This document shows positions 7,384-14,868 of a stretch of DNA of 20,889 nucleotides, in pieces. Every line of letters begins with the position of its first letter. Within the stretch, counting starts at the first letter, position 1. The DNA comes from Alphaproteobacteria bacterium (GTDB lineage: Bacteria > Pseudomonadota > Alphaproteobacteria > JAEULC01): contig JADZDN010000018.1 in assembly GCA_020851015.1 (NCBI GenBank), positions 1 to 20,889 of the forward strand, given 5' to 3'. Below the pieces are notes generated by a model. That model searched no databases. It saw only the letters and a program-made list of their open reading frames with translations, and was not told the origin of the DNA. The position numbers and the translations under genes are program-made.

Positions 7384-7413
7384 AAGCCCGTAACCACAAT
7401 CGGTTACGGGCTT
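7384..7413 (+). terminator. Strong hairpin, probable rho-independent terminator
   Basis: AAGCCCGTAACC and GGTTACGGGCTT form a perfect 12-bp stem around the loop ACAATC. On the plus strand it is followed by TGCGTTT, a weak T-rich tail. No confident plus-strand gene lies just before it, so it may be the leftover terminator of a deleted gene. It could also stop minus-strand transcripts leaving the amidohydrolase, which ends at 7502, though that side lacks a T-run. Confidence 0.6.
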
Positions 7414-7501
7414 TGCGTTTCCGGCCGCACCCACCCCGAACACGCCCGCGCCAACGCCGTACCGGCCAAGCGATATTCTTCCGCCTGGGACGAATCGGCC
7501 G

Positions 7502-8914
7502 TCACGACGCCAACGGCCACATCCCGGGCGGCTTGATGCCCAGGCGCTCGGCCACGCCTCTTGCCGATGCGTGGGCGGCCGCGATCACCGCCTGCTCGTC
7601 CACCTGGGTCGGCCGCCCGCCCCGCAGCACGATCCGGCCGTTGACCAGGACGGTGTCGGCGGTGGCGCCGTGGCCCGCCGCGATCAGTTGATGCACGGGG
7701 TCGATATTCGGGCCCAGCTCGGCCAGGCGCGGGGAGCGCACCACGATGTCGGCGCGTTTGCCGGGCTCGATGCTGCCGATGATCGAGTCCAACGCCGCTG
7801 CCCGCGCGCCGCCGAGCGTCAGCATCTCCATCACCTCCTCGGCCGCGAGCGTCTGGCCGACCTCGGCCGACATCACGAAGGCCAGGAAGCCGGCGTCGCC
7901 GGCCGAGCTCTGTCGCGCCGAATCGGTGCCGAGCGCGACGGTGGCCCCCTTGCGCTTCATTTCCGGCAGGCGCGTCGGCTGGCGCAGCACCGTGCTGCGC
8001 GACGCATAGGCGAACGGACACCACACGCTGTTGACCTTGGTTTCGAGGATCAGGGGCACCTCCGCGTCGCGGATCAGGTTCATGTGGACGAAGGTGACGT
8101 TGCGCCCCAGCACGCCCAGCTCTGCCAGATGGGCGAAGCGCGGCTTGCGCCAGCGCTCCTCCATCGCCGCGGCCAGGTCGAGGTCGTAGCCGATATGGCT
8201 GTTGAGCATGACGCCATCGCGGTCCGCCAGCGCCTTGCCCGCCCGCAGCAACTCGTCCGAGGCCGTGCCTTCGCCATAGAGCGCGACATGGCCATGGGTG
8301 AACCCGTCCTTGTCGCGGTTGCGGTGCAGCTGCCCGCCCAGCAGCTTGAGGCAGCGGTCGCGATCGGGCGGCACGCGCCTGGCCAGGCTGGGACTCATCA
8401 GGCCGGGGATGGTCTTCATCATCTCCGTGTCGTCCCAGAGATAGGGATCGGCCAGCGAGCAACGCACGCCGACGGCCTGGGTCGCCGCCGCGACGGCGTC
8501 GGGCTCGAAGGCGCTCCCCGGCTCGACGAAGGCGGTGATGCCATGCCGCAGCATCTCGACGCAGGCGAGCGCCGCCGCGGCCTGTTCGTCCTCGCCGCTG
8601 AGCGCCGCCTTCCAGTCGGCATAGCTCGGCCCCGTGCCGCCGCCCTTGCTGGCGTCGCCGCGGAAGTAGCCGCGACAGGTCTGGGCATTGACGTGCAGAT
8701 GGGCGTCGACGAAGCCGGGATGCACGGTCGCGCCCTCGGCATCGATCACGCGCGCGCTGGACCATGCGCCGGTCACGGTAGCTTCCGGCCCGACCGCGAC
8801 GATCGTGTGGCCCTTGACCGCCACGGCGCCGGCGGGATGGACCGACCGCCTGGCGTCCATCGTCAGCACGCCGGCGTTGCGGATGATCAGGTCGCAATTG
8901 GCAGGGGCAGCCAT
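7502..8914 (-). CDS. Metal-dependent amidohydrolase/deaminase (cytosine deaminase/TrzN-like)
   Basis: This 470-residue cytoplasmic hydrolase has a beta-sandwich start (LIIRNAGVLTMDARRSV) and a TIM-barrel metal site. The ligands are visible: His72 and His74 in DAHLHVN, His240 in LNSHIGYD, His277 in VHMN and Asp331 in GTDS. The closing SIEPGKRADIVV segment is typical of the superfamily. The layout resembles chlorohydrolase and deaminase members acting on cyclic amidines and ring amines (AtzA/TrzN, guanine and cytosine deaminases) more than dihydropyrimidinases, because no carbamylated Lys motif is evident. It lies 36 bases after the enolase-superfamily gene with a GGGAGAG before its ATG, so the two form an operon. 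Substrate unknown; a small nitrogen heterocycle fits the neighbours. Confidence 0.88.
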   Translation of the reverse strand: MAAPANCDLIIRNAGVLTMDARRSVHPAGAVAVKGHTIVAVGPEATVTGAWSSARVIDAEGATVHPGFVDAHLHVNAQTCRGYFRGDASKGGGTGPSYADWKAALSGEDEQAAAALACVEMLRHGITAFVEPGSAFEPDAVAAATQAVGVRCSLADPYLWDDTEMMKTIPGLMSPSLARRVPPDRDRCLKLLGGQLHRNRDKDGFTHGHVALYGEGTASDELLRAGKALADRDGVMLNSHIGYDLDLAAAMEERWRKPRFAHLAELGVLGRNVTFVHMNLIRDAEVPLILETKVNSVWCPFAYASRSTVLRQPTRLPEMKRKGATVALGTDSARQSSAGDAGFLAFVMSAEVGQTLAAEEVMEMLTLGGARAAALDSIIGSIEPGKRADIVVRSPRLAELGPNIDPVHQLIAAGHGATADTVLVNGRIVLRGGRPTQVDEQAVIAAAHASARGVAERLGIKPPGMWPLAS

Positions 8915-8950
8915 CTTCGCTCTCCCAGGGGGTCAGGGCAGGCGGTAGGG

Positions 8951-10081
8951 TCAGGCGGCGGCGTCCGCGGGCGGACCCTTGCGCCAGCGATCGAGCACCT
9001 TCGGATCGATCTCGACGCCAAGGCCGGGACCGGCAGGCGGGTAGGAGAATCCGTTTTCGATCCGCAGCGGCACCGCCAGCAGATCCTCCTCGTGGTACAG
9101 CACGCCGCAGGTGTCGCTGTCCGGCCCCAGATTGGTCATCGCCACGCCGAGATGGATCTGCGCGGCCGTGCCGATGCCGAACTCCGGCATGCTGCCGATC
9201 ATGCAGGGCATTCCCGCGGCCTCGCACATCGCGAAGATGCGCATGGCGTTGAGCAGTCCGCCCGCCTCGGTGACGTAGACATTGGCGATGTCGGCGGCGC
9301 CGCGGCGGATGACCGCCATCGCGCTGCGCGGATTGCGGATGCTTTCGTCGGCCATCAGCGGCACGCCGATGTTGCGCCTCACCTCGGCCATGCCGTCCAG
9401 GTCATGGGACGGCAGCGGCTGCTCGACCAGCTCGATGTCGAAGGGCTCCATCTGCCGGATCATGCGGATGGCGTGCTTGGCGGTCGGCCAGCCCATGTTG
9501 CCGTCGACGCGCAGCTTGACCGCGGGACCGATCGCGGCGCGGATCGCCTTTACCGCCGCGACGTCGCGCGGCCCGTCCTCGCTGCCGACCTTGACCTTGA
9601 TGGTCCGGTGACCGGCCTTAACCCGCTCGGCCGCGAAGCCAGCCATCTGGTCGGGCGTGCCGAAGGGTATCGAATAGCTGAGCGGAATGCGGTCGCGGAC
9701 CTTGCCGCCCAGGAGGTTGTAGACCGGCGTATTCAGCTTCTTGCCGACGATGTCCCACAGCGCCATCTCGATGCCGGCCTTGGCTTCCTCCACGCCGTCG
9801 AGCGCCAGGTCCATCTTCTGGACAAGGTAGGCGATGCGGAACGGGTCTTCGCCGACTACCGCTGGCGCCAGGGCGAGGTCGACATCCGCCCGCAGCAGCG
9901 CGCCGCGGCGCTTGAACACGCTGCACACCTCGCCGAGACCCGTGATGCCTTCGTCGGTATCGACATAGACGATCGTGTAGTCCGACACCGCGGCGGCACC
10001 CAGCGCCGTGCGCGTCACCGCGCCAAACGGACGCCGGCGCCGGCCCCATACCGGCACCGTACGAACCGACGTGATCTTCAT
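8951..10081 (-). CDS. Enolase-superfamily enzyme, muconate lactonizing (MLE) subgroup-like, with altered catalytic residue
   Basis: This 376-residue enzyme would abstract a proton alpha to a carboxylate bound to Mg2+, giving racemisation, epimerisation or elimination. The capping domain spans about residues 1-125 and the barrel follows. Visible are the KxK pair Lys162/Lys164 (TIKVKVG), the metal ligands Asp193 (RVDGNMGW), Glu220 (ELVEQPLP) and Asp245 (MADES), and GSMPEFGIG near 296-304. The sixth strand reads NVYVTEAGGL, which puts Tyr269 where most MLE-type members have the second catalytic Lys. ATG 10081 is preceded by GGGGGGAAG; a frame open to 10138 was rejected. It is divergent from the GntR regulator. 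Candidates include N-acyl or proline-derivative racemases and one-base dehydratases; the reaction is not determined. Confidence 0.88.
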   Translation of the reverse strand: MKITSVRTVPVWGRRRRPFGAVTRTALGAAAVSDYTIVYVDTDEGITGLGEVCSVFKRRGALLRADVDLALAPAVVGEDPFRIAYLVQKMDLALDGVEEAKAGIEMALWDIVGKKLNTPVYNLLGGKVRDRIPLSYSIPFGTPDQMAGFAAERVKAGHRTIKVKVGSEDGPRDVAAVKAIRAAIGPAVKLRVDGNMGWPTAKHAIRMIRQMEPFDIELVEQPLPSHDLDGMAEVRRNIGVPLMADESIRNPRSAMAVIRRGAADIANVYVTEAGGLLNAMRIFAMCEAAGMPCMIGSMPEFGIGTAAQIHLGVAMTNLGPDSDTCGVLYHEEDLLAVPLRIENGFSYPPAGPGLGVEIDPKVLDRWRKGPPADAAA

Positions 10082-10130
10082 GCTTCCCCCCGACGCACGC
10101 GCCGCGACCCGCAAGCAGCGGCGGTGCCGA

Positions 10131-10157
10131 TTGACCAAGTGTTCCGAACTCTATAAG
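10131..10157 (+). promoter_or_regulatory. GntR promoter with embedded palindromic operator
   Basis: TTGACC (10131-10136) and TATAAG (10152-10157) form a plausible -35/-10 pair with a short 15-base spacer. That spacer is almost filled by AGTGTTCCGAACTCT (10138-10152), a near-perfect 15-base palindrome centred on GTTCCGAAC. A smaller dyad TAAG-AC-CTTA follows at 10154-10163. Binding there would block GntR transcription, and the site also lies in the 103-base region upstream of the divergent enolase gene. Autorepression by the GntR protein is inferred. Confidence 0.5.
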
Positions 10158-10184
10158 ACCTTACCACCAATCGGACGGGAATCA

Positions 10185-10964
10185 ATGACCGACGCGTGGC
10201 CCAGCCCCACCGTGCAGACCCTGCCCGACCAGGTCGCCCAGGCGATCCTGAAGCGGATCGCGACCGGCGAGCTGGCGCCCGGCCACCGGCTGCCGTCGCA
10301 ACGAGATCTGGCGCAATCGATGGGCGTCGGCCTGGCGGTGATCCGCGAGGCGGTGCAGCGCCTGGCGGCGCTGAACGTGGTCGAGGCGAGCCACGGCAGC
10401 GGCACGGTGGTCCGGCCCTTCCGGTGGATGCCGCTGATCTACGATCCGACGCTGTTCCACCTGGCGATGCAGCGCATCGGCATCCGCGACCTGTGGGAGG
10501 CGCGCCGGCTGTTGGAGGGCCAGACCATCCGGCTTGCCGTCGAGCGCGCGACGCGGGCCGACCTCGCGGCGCTGCGCGCCATCATCGCCCGCGCCAATCC
10601 GCTGCCCACCGACTATCCGGCGAGTCAGGCACTGAACCGCGAATTCCACCTGGCGCTGGCGCGGGCCGGACAGAACGCGGTGCTGGAGGACCTGCTGGCG
10701 CCGCTGCTCGACCTGCGCAGCGAGGGCACCGCGCACCGCTTCAGCCTGGAGACCTGCCGGCAGACCTGGCAGGCCCACCGCGGGATCTATGACGCGGTGG
10801 CGAACCGCGACCTGGAAGCGGCCGACCGCGCCATTCAGCGGCATTTCGAGATCGGCCCGATCGCGTTGCAGGAAGTGGATGCCCGCGGACGCGCGGTGCG
10901 CGCCAGCGAAGCTGGCGGTACGCCGCCCCCCGCGCCCAAGCGCATCCGGCGCCGGCGTCGATAG
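10185..10964 (+). CDS. GntR-family regulator, FadR subfamily (FCD domain)
   Basis: This 259-residue repressor or activator has an N-terminal winged helix (residues 12-78; RLPSQRDLAQSMGVGLAVIR then EASHGSGTVV) and an all-helical FCD ligand domain. The domain's metal-site histidines are visible at His155 (NREFHLAL), His198 (QAHRGIYD) and His220 (IQRHFEIG). The position usually held by Asp, four residues before the first His, is Asn151. The tail after residue 230 ends in an unusual basic run (KRIRRRRR), absent from typical members. The ATG at 10185 follows a weak GGGA. The transporter genes start 21 bases downstream, so it is probably the first gene of that operon and controls both it and the divergent enzymes. 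Confidence 0.92.
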   Translation: MTDAWPSPTVQTLPDQVAQAILKRIATGELAPGHRLPSQRDLAQSMGVGLAVIREAVQRLAALNVVEASHGSGTVVRPFRWMPLIYDPTLFHLAMQRIGIRDLWEARRLLEGQTIRLAVERATRADLAALRAIIARANPLPTDYPASQALNREFHLALARAGQNAVLEDLLAPLLDLRSEGTAHRFSLETCRQTWQAHRGIYDAVANRDLEAADRAIQRHFEIGPIALQEVDARGRAVRASEAGGTPPPAPKRIRRRRR

Positions 10965-10985
10965 GCGGTCGGGAGCGGCTGCGCC

Positions 10986-11651
10986 ATGCTTCGCTTCGAC
11001 GCGGTCATCGGCGACTTTCCCGTCCTTCTGCTCGGCGTGCCGCTTACGATCGGCCTCACCCTGGTGGCGTTCGCCGTCGGCACCGTGGCCGCCCTGCCGA
11101 TCGCGGTGGCGCGGATCGCCCGCGTGCCCGGCGTCTCCCAGCTCGCGCTGGGCTGGATCGAGTTTTTCCGCACGACGCCGCCCTTGATGCATATCGTCTG
11201 GGGCTACTACGCATTGCCGGTGCTGGCCGGCATCAAGCTCGATGCCTTCACGGTCGTCGCCGGTGCGCTCGCCTGCTCGACGAGCGCGCAGATGGCGGAG
11301 ATCTTCCGCGGTGGGATGCTGGCGGTGCAGCGCGGACAATGGGACGCCGGCCAGGTGCTCGGCTTGGCGCCGTGGCAGCGGCTGTGGTGGGTCGTGCTGC
11401 CGCAGACGTTGCGGCTGGTCCTGGCGCCGTCGTGCAACACGCTGGTCAGCCTGCTGAAGCAGTCGTCGCTGGCCGCGGTGATCGCCATGCCCGAGATCAT
11501 GAACCGCGGCTGGATTCTGGCTTCCGAGACGTTCCGCCCGATCGAGGTGCTGACCTTGGTCGCCTTCATCTATTTCGTCCTGACCTGGCCGCTGGTGCTG
11601 CTGGCCGCCGCGCTGGAGCGGCAAAGCAGCCTGGCGTTCCGCAGCGACTAG
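10986..11651 (+). CDS. Polar amino acid ABC transporter permease (block B, first)
   Basis: This 221-residue inner-membrane permease of the HisM/GlnP family has five or so hydrophobic spans. It contains IEFFRTTPPLMHIVWGYYAL and the EAA-type loop (QVLGLAPWQRLWWVVLPQ) followed by SLLKQSSLAAVIAMPEIM. Its length is standard. ATG 10986 follows GGGAGCGG. It is separated from its partner permease by the binding-protein gene; both permeases share the FFRTTPPL motif and probably form a heterodimer. The ligand is unknown but presumably is processed by the enolase-superfamily, amidohydrolase or creatininase-like enzymes nearby. Confidence 0.92.
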   Translation: MLRFDAVIGDFPVLLLGVPLTIGLTLVAFAVGTVAALPIAVARIARVPGVSQLALGWIEFFRTTPPLMHIVWGYYALPVLAGIKLDAFTVVAGALACSTSAQMAEIFRGGMLAVQRGQWDAGQVLGLAPWQRLWWVVLPQTLRLVLAPSCNTLVSLLKQSSLAAVIAMPEIMNRGWILASETFRPIEVLTLVAFIYFVLTWPLVLLAAALERQSSLAFRSD

Positions 11652-11687
11652 GCGGCGCCCCGCCAGGGGACGCGACCGCCACCAACC

Positions 11688-11704
11688 GCGGGCTGGGGGC
11701 CCGC
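11688..11704 (+). promoter_or_regulatory. Hairpin in the leader of the block B binding-protein gene
   Basis: GCGGGC-TGGGG-GCCCGC forms a perfect 6-bp GC stem with a 5-base loop, within the 72-base gap between permease and binding-protein genes and 19 bases before the latter's ATG. It is followed by an A-rich stretch and GGGGAGAG, the ribosome-binding site, so it is unlikely to be a terminator. It might affect message processing or translation; that is speculative. Confidence 0.3.
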
Positions 11705-11723
11705 AAAACAGGGGAGAGCAGCG

Positions 11724-12542
11724 ATGCAAAGGTTTGTGATTCTGGGAGCCGTGGCGACCGCCTTCATCCTGGGCTCGATGGCGACGCCGTCGTCGGCGCA
11801 GAGCGTTCTCGATGAAATCAAGCAGCGTGGCGAGTTGCGCGTCGCCGGCGTGCTCTATCGACCGCTGATCTCGCGCCGGCCGAACGGCGAGTATGTCGGC
11901 ATGGACGTCGAGGTCATGAAGCGCATGGCGGCGGACCTGGGCGTCAAGCTCAACATCGTGAATTCCGAATGGGCCACCGCCGTCGCCGGCGTCGAGACCA
12001 AGAAGTGGGACATCGTTCCTGCGCTCTGCATCACCGACAAGCGCAAGGAAGTCGTGGACTTCAGCGAAAGCTACATCACGATCGGCGCAACGCTCACCAC
12101 GGCCGCCAACAACACCAAGGGACTGACGTCGCTGGAGGCGTTCAATCGGCCGGAAGTGGTGTTCGCCGTGCCCGGCGGCTCCTGGTCGGAGTCGGTCGCC
12201 AAGGAAGTGGCCCCCAAGGCGACCCTCAAGGCGTTCGGACAATCGACCTCGGCTGACTTGATTCAGGAGGTCGTGGCGGGGCGCGCCGACGCCGTGGTTC
12301 TCGACACGCCGATCCAGACGACCGTCGCGCTTGCCGCCTTCGGCGACAAGATCAAGGTATTTCCCGGGCACAACCAGCCGCTCGACGTGCGCGCCTGCAA
12401 GGTCGGCTATGCCCATATGAAGGGCGACGCCAAGATGGCCGGCTATGTCAACGATTTCACGAAGAAGCTGCGGGACTCTGGCCAGCTCGCCGCGCTGGTG
12501 AAGCAGTTCATGACGGCCGAGCAGATCAAGGCGGCGGACTGA
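11724..12542 (+). CDS. Polar amino acid ABC transporter, periplasmic substrate-binding protein (block B)
   Basis: This 272-residue secreted receptor has a signal peptide (MQRFVILGAVATAFILGSMA, cleavage after SSA near residue 25). The mature domain begins SVLDEIKQRGELRVAGVLYR, with the lobe motif NGEYVGMDVEVMKRMAADLG and DIVPALCITDKRKEVVDFSE typical of family-3 binding proteins. GGGGAGAG precedes the ATG. The hinge and second lobe (VFAVPGGSWSESVAKEVAP, then DAVVLDTPIQTTVAL) are complete. It is flanked by its two permease genes. It clearly differs in sequence from the block A receptor, so the two systems are unlikely to be recent duplicates. Ligand unknown. Confidence 0.94.
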   Translation: MQRFVILGAVATAFILGSMATPSSAQSVLDEIKQRGELRVAGVLYRPLISRRPNGEYVGMDVEVMKRMAADLGVKLNIVNSEWATAVAGVETKKWDIVPALCITDKRKEVVDFSESYITIGATLTTAANNTKGLTSLEAFNRPEVVFAVPGGSWSESVAKEVAPKATLKAFGQSTSADLIQEVVAGRADAVVLDTPIQTTVALAAFGDKIKVFPGHNQPLDVRACKVGYAHMKGDAKMAGYVNDFTKKLRDSGQLAALVKQFMTAEQIKAAD

Positions 12543-12574
12543 TCGGGAAGCGGCAGCGCGACGATCGGCCCGCC

Positions 12575-13240
12575 GTGGGCGACCTGCAGTTCGGCCAGAT
12601 CATCGGCTATTGGCCCGATCTGGTCGACGGCATTCTGGTCACGATAAGGCTGAGCGCCGTCAGCGTGAGCCTGGGCCTCGTGCTCGGGCTTGCGCTGGCG
12701 CTCGCGCGCTATTCCGGCATTGCGTGGCTGAATTGGCCCGCCTATGCCTTCATCGAATTCTTCCGCACCACGCCGCCGCTCGTGCAGATCATCTGGCTTT
12801 ATTACGGCCTGCCGGCGTTGGTCGGAGGCGACTTGAACGCGTTCTGGTCGGCTGCGGTCGCGCTGGGCCTCAACATCGCGGCCTTCTTCGCCGAGATCTT
12901 CCGCGCCGGCATCGCCGGCATCGACCGCACGCAGTGGCAGGCCGCGCGCGTGCTGGGGCTCAATCTGGGCGACACGCTGCGCTTCGTGATCCTGCCCCAG
13001 GCCTTGCGCAACGTCCTGCCGCCGACGGGCACCACCGTGATCTACCTGGTCAAGGGCACGGCGCTCGCAACCGCGATCGGCACGCCCGAGCTGCTGCGCG
13101 TCGGCCAGTTGATTGCCCTGGAGACCTTCCGGCCGGTCGAGACGCTGACCATCGTCGCGATCGCGTATTTCGTCCTCACCTATCCGATCGCGCTGGCGTT
13201 CCAGGCGCTCGAGCGCCGCTTCGCGGCCAGCCGGAGCTGA
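12575..13240 (+). CDS. Polar amino acid ABC transporter permease (block B, second)
   Basis: This 221-residue membrane subunit contains AFIEFFRTTPPLVQIIWLYY, the EAA loop (RVLGLNLGDTLRFVILPQ) and YLVKGTALATAIGTPELL. The start is a GTG at 12575, 32 bases after the binding-protein stop, with no strong Shine-Dalgarno; no in-frame ATG gives a better N-terminus because the first membrane span starts by about residue 17. The ATPase gene follows after three bases. Length and motifs are normal for the family. Confidence 0.92.
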   Translation: MGDLQFGQIIGYWPDLVDGILVTIRLSAVSVSLGLVLGLALALARYSGIAWLNWPAYAFIEFFRTTPPLVQIIWLYYGLPALVGGDLNAFWSAAVALGLNIAAFFAEIFRAGIAGIDRTQWQAARVLGLNLGDTLRFVILPQALRNVLPPTGTTVIYLVKGTALATAIGTPELLRVGQLIALETFRPVETLTIVAIAYFVLTYPIALAFQALERRFAASRS

Positions 13241-13243
13241 TCG

Positions 13244-14047
13244 ATGGCGGCACCCGACAATCAGCCGCTGGTCGTGATCGACGGGGTGGTCAAGCGTTTC
13301 GGCGCGGAAACCGTGCTCGATCGGGTCAGCCTCAACGTCGGCGCCGGGCAGGTGATGGTCGTGATCGGTCCTTCGGGTTCCGGCAAGAGCACCTTGCTGC
13401 GCTGCCTGGCCCATCTCGAACCGATCCAGAAGGGCCGCATCCTGATCGAAGGCGTGGTGGTATCGAAAGGCGCCGAGGAACAGGGACCGCGGCCGGAGGC
13501 CGGCGCCGCCCGGCGGCTGCAGCAGGAAGTCGGCATGGTGTTCCAGAGCTTCAACCTGTTCCCGCACCTGACGGTAGCCGAGAACATCACGCTAGCGCCG
13601 CGCCGGGTGCGCGGCATGGGCAAGGACGAAGCCGAGACGATGGCGGTGGAACTGCTGCGCCGCGTCGGCCTGGAAGACAAACGCGATGCCCATCCCGCGC
13701 GCCTCTCGGGCGGTCAGCAGCAGCGTGCAGCGATCGCTCGCGCGCTGGCGATGCGGCCGCGCATCATGCTGTTCGACGAGGTGACATCCGCCCTCGACCC
13801 CGAGCTTGTCGGCGAAGTGTTGAAGACAATGCGCGAACTGGCCGACCAAGGGATGACCATGCTGGTGGTCACGCACGAGATGGGGTTCGCGCGTGACGTG
13901 GCCGACGACGTGGTATTCATGGATCGCGGCATGATCGTCGAGCGTGCACCGCCCGACCGCATCTTCAGCCAGCCGGCGGAAGCGCGCACGCAAGCCTTCC
14001 TGGAACGGCTGCTCGAGCGCGAGGGCGGAAGCCGGAGGACAAGATGA
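13244..14047 (+). CDS. Polar amino acid ABC transporter, ATP-binding protein (block B)
   Basis: This 267-residue ATPase energises the block B importer. Walker [10 protein letters not shown] lies at 42-50, Q-loop Gln101 in [10 protein letters not shown], signature LSGGQ at 154-158, Walker B IMLFDE at 174-179 and switch His211. Between residues 71 and 93 it carries a polar Gly/Pro/Glu insert longer than in the block A homologue, also known from some HisP-like members. Its stop overlaps the creatininase-family start (ATGA at 14044-14047), so translation of that enzyme is tied to the transporter. Confidence 0.95.
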   Translation: MAAPDNQPLVVIDGVVKRFGAETVLDRVSLNVGAGQVMVVIGPSGSGKSTLLRCLAHLEPIQKGRILIEGVVVSKGAEEQGPRPEAGAARRLQQEVGMVFQSFNLFPHLTVAENITLAPRRVRGMGKDEAETMAVELLRRVGLEDKRDAHPARLSGGQQQRAAIARALAMRPRIMLFDEVTSALDPELVGEVLKTMRELADQGMTMLVVTHEMGFARDVADDVVFMDRGMIVERAPPDRIFSQPAEARTQAFLERLLEREGGSRRTR

Positions 14048-14817
14048 CGGAAGTCGAATGGGGACGAATGAAGGCGAGCGAGATCGCGGCCCTGGCGGCC
14101 CGCGATGCCGTTGTCATTGTGCCGGTGGGGTCGATCGAACAGCACGGACCGCATTTGCCGACCCAGGTCGATGCATTGCTGTCAGGCGAAGTATCGCGCC
14201 GCGCGGCGCGCAAGGCTGCCGCCCGAATCCCGGTCATCGTAGCGCCCACGGTCTGGAGCGGACTGGCCGAGCACCACATGACCCTGGGCGGAACGCTGTC
14301 GCTCGATTTCGCAACATTCTTCGGCCTGCTGCGATGCGTGTGCCGGTCGTTGGTCCGCCACGGGTTCCGGCGAATCCTGCTGCTGAACGGTCATGGCGGC
14401 AACATCACGGCCCTCAACGTGGCGGTCAACGAGCTCGCGGTCGAACTGCAGATCCCGCTTGCCACGACATCCTATTGGCTGCTCGCCAAGGAAGAATTCG
14501 CCGCCATTCTTGAACGGCAGACGACGGTCCGCCATGCCTGCGAGGCGGAGACGTCGATGCTGCTGGCGCTGGCGCCGGACCTGGTCGACATGGCACGCGC
14601 GGGCGACATCGTCGGCCCGACCGAACGCGAAATCGCCGAGGTCGCGGGTACGGATGCGGTCCATCGCTGGCGGTCGTTCAAGGCACGCACCAGCCATGGC
14701 GTGATCGGCGATCCCCGTTCGGCTACCGCAGCCAAGGGCGAGCGGCTGCTGGAGGCCGCGGCCGACTCCGTCTCTGTCCTGTGCCAAAATGCGGCGTTCT
14801 GGAGTTTGCCGGCCTAG
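14044..14817 (+). CDS. Creatininase-family amidohydrolase
   Basis: This 257-residue protein belongs to the creatininase/FAPy-deformylase/MftE superfamily of metal enzymes that open cyclic or formyl amides. The opening [15 protein letters not shown] supplies likely metal ligands Glu32, His34 and Asp43; NGHGGN gives His117, and [13 protein letters not shown] supplies a Glu (167 or 169). In true Pseudomonas creatininase I recall an acidic ligand two residues after the His of the NGH motif; here that position is Gly119, as in many family members with other substrates. Creatinine is therefore only one possibility, with N-formyl and lactam substrates as alternatives. It is translationally coupled to the ATPase and ends the block B operon, 51 bases from a convergent LysR gene. 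Confidence 0.88.
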   Translation: MTEVEWGRMKASEIAALAARDAVVIVPVGSIEQHGPHLPTQVDALLSGEVSRRAARKAAARIPVIVAPTVWSGLAEHHMTLGGTLSLDFATFFGLLRCVCRSLVRHGFRRILLLNGHGGNITALNVAVNELAVELQIPLATTSYWLLAKEEFAAILERQTTVRHACEAETSMLLALAPDLVDMARAGDIVGPTEREIAEVAGTDAVHRWRSFKARTSHGVIGDPRSATAAKGERLLEAAADSVSVLCQNAAFWSLPA

Positions 14818-14868
14818 ATTGCGCTATGCAAACGGCGCATCTGTTCCATGGAAACGATTGGCGGAAAC

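Larger units (their letters stand above)
6782..7501. other. 720-base spacer with only doubtful small ORFs and a hairpin
   Basis: This stretch separates the LysR gene of block A from the amidohydrolase of block B, and by eye is less GC-rich than block B. It holds two unrecognised plus-strand ORFs (6853-7020 and 7049-7270) and a strong hairpin at 7384-7413. Nothing else is recognisable: no tRNA fold, no insertion-sequence repeat, no long conserved frame. It looks like the scar of lost or rearranged genes between two catabolic cassettes. Confidence 0.5.

Noticed and set aside
7571..10156. Very long plus-strand open frame (861 codons) opposite the amidohydrolase and enolase genes
   Set aside because: It is antisense to two genes with clear family motifs; its translation is dominated by His, Arg, Asp and Ala with no motif, as expected from GC-rich codon shadows.
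10182..12416. 744-codon minus-strand open frame opposite GntR, permease and binding protein
   Set aside because: Antisense shadow of three well-supported genes; low-complexity Arg/Gln/His composition and no domain recognised.
12610..13896. 428-codon plus-strand open frame overlapping the block B permease and ATPase
   Set aside because: Out-of-frame shadow of two genes on the same strand; extremely Arg/Gly-rich with no membrane span or ATPase motif.
764..14047. Blocks A and B transporters as a recent tandem duplication
   Set aside because: Gene order differs (receptor first in A, between the permeases in B), and receptors and ATPases differ along their whole length beyond family motifs.
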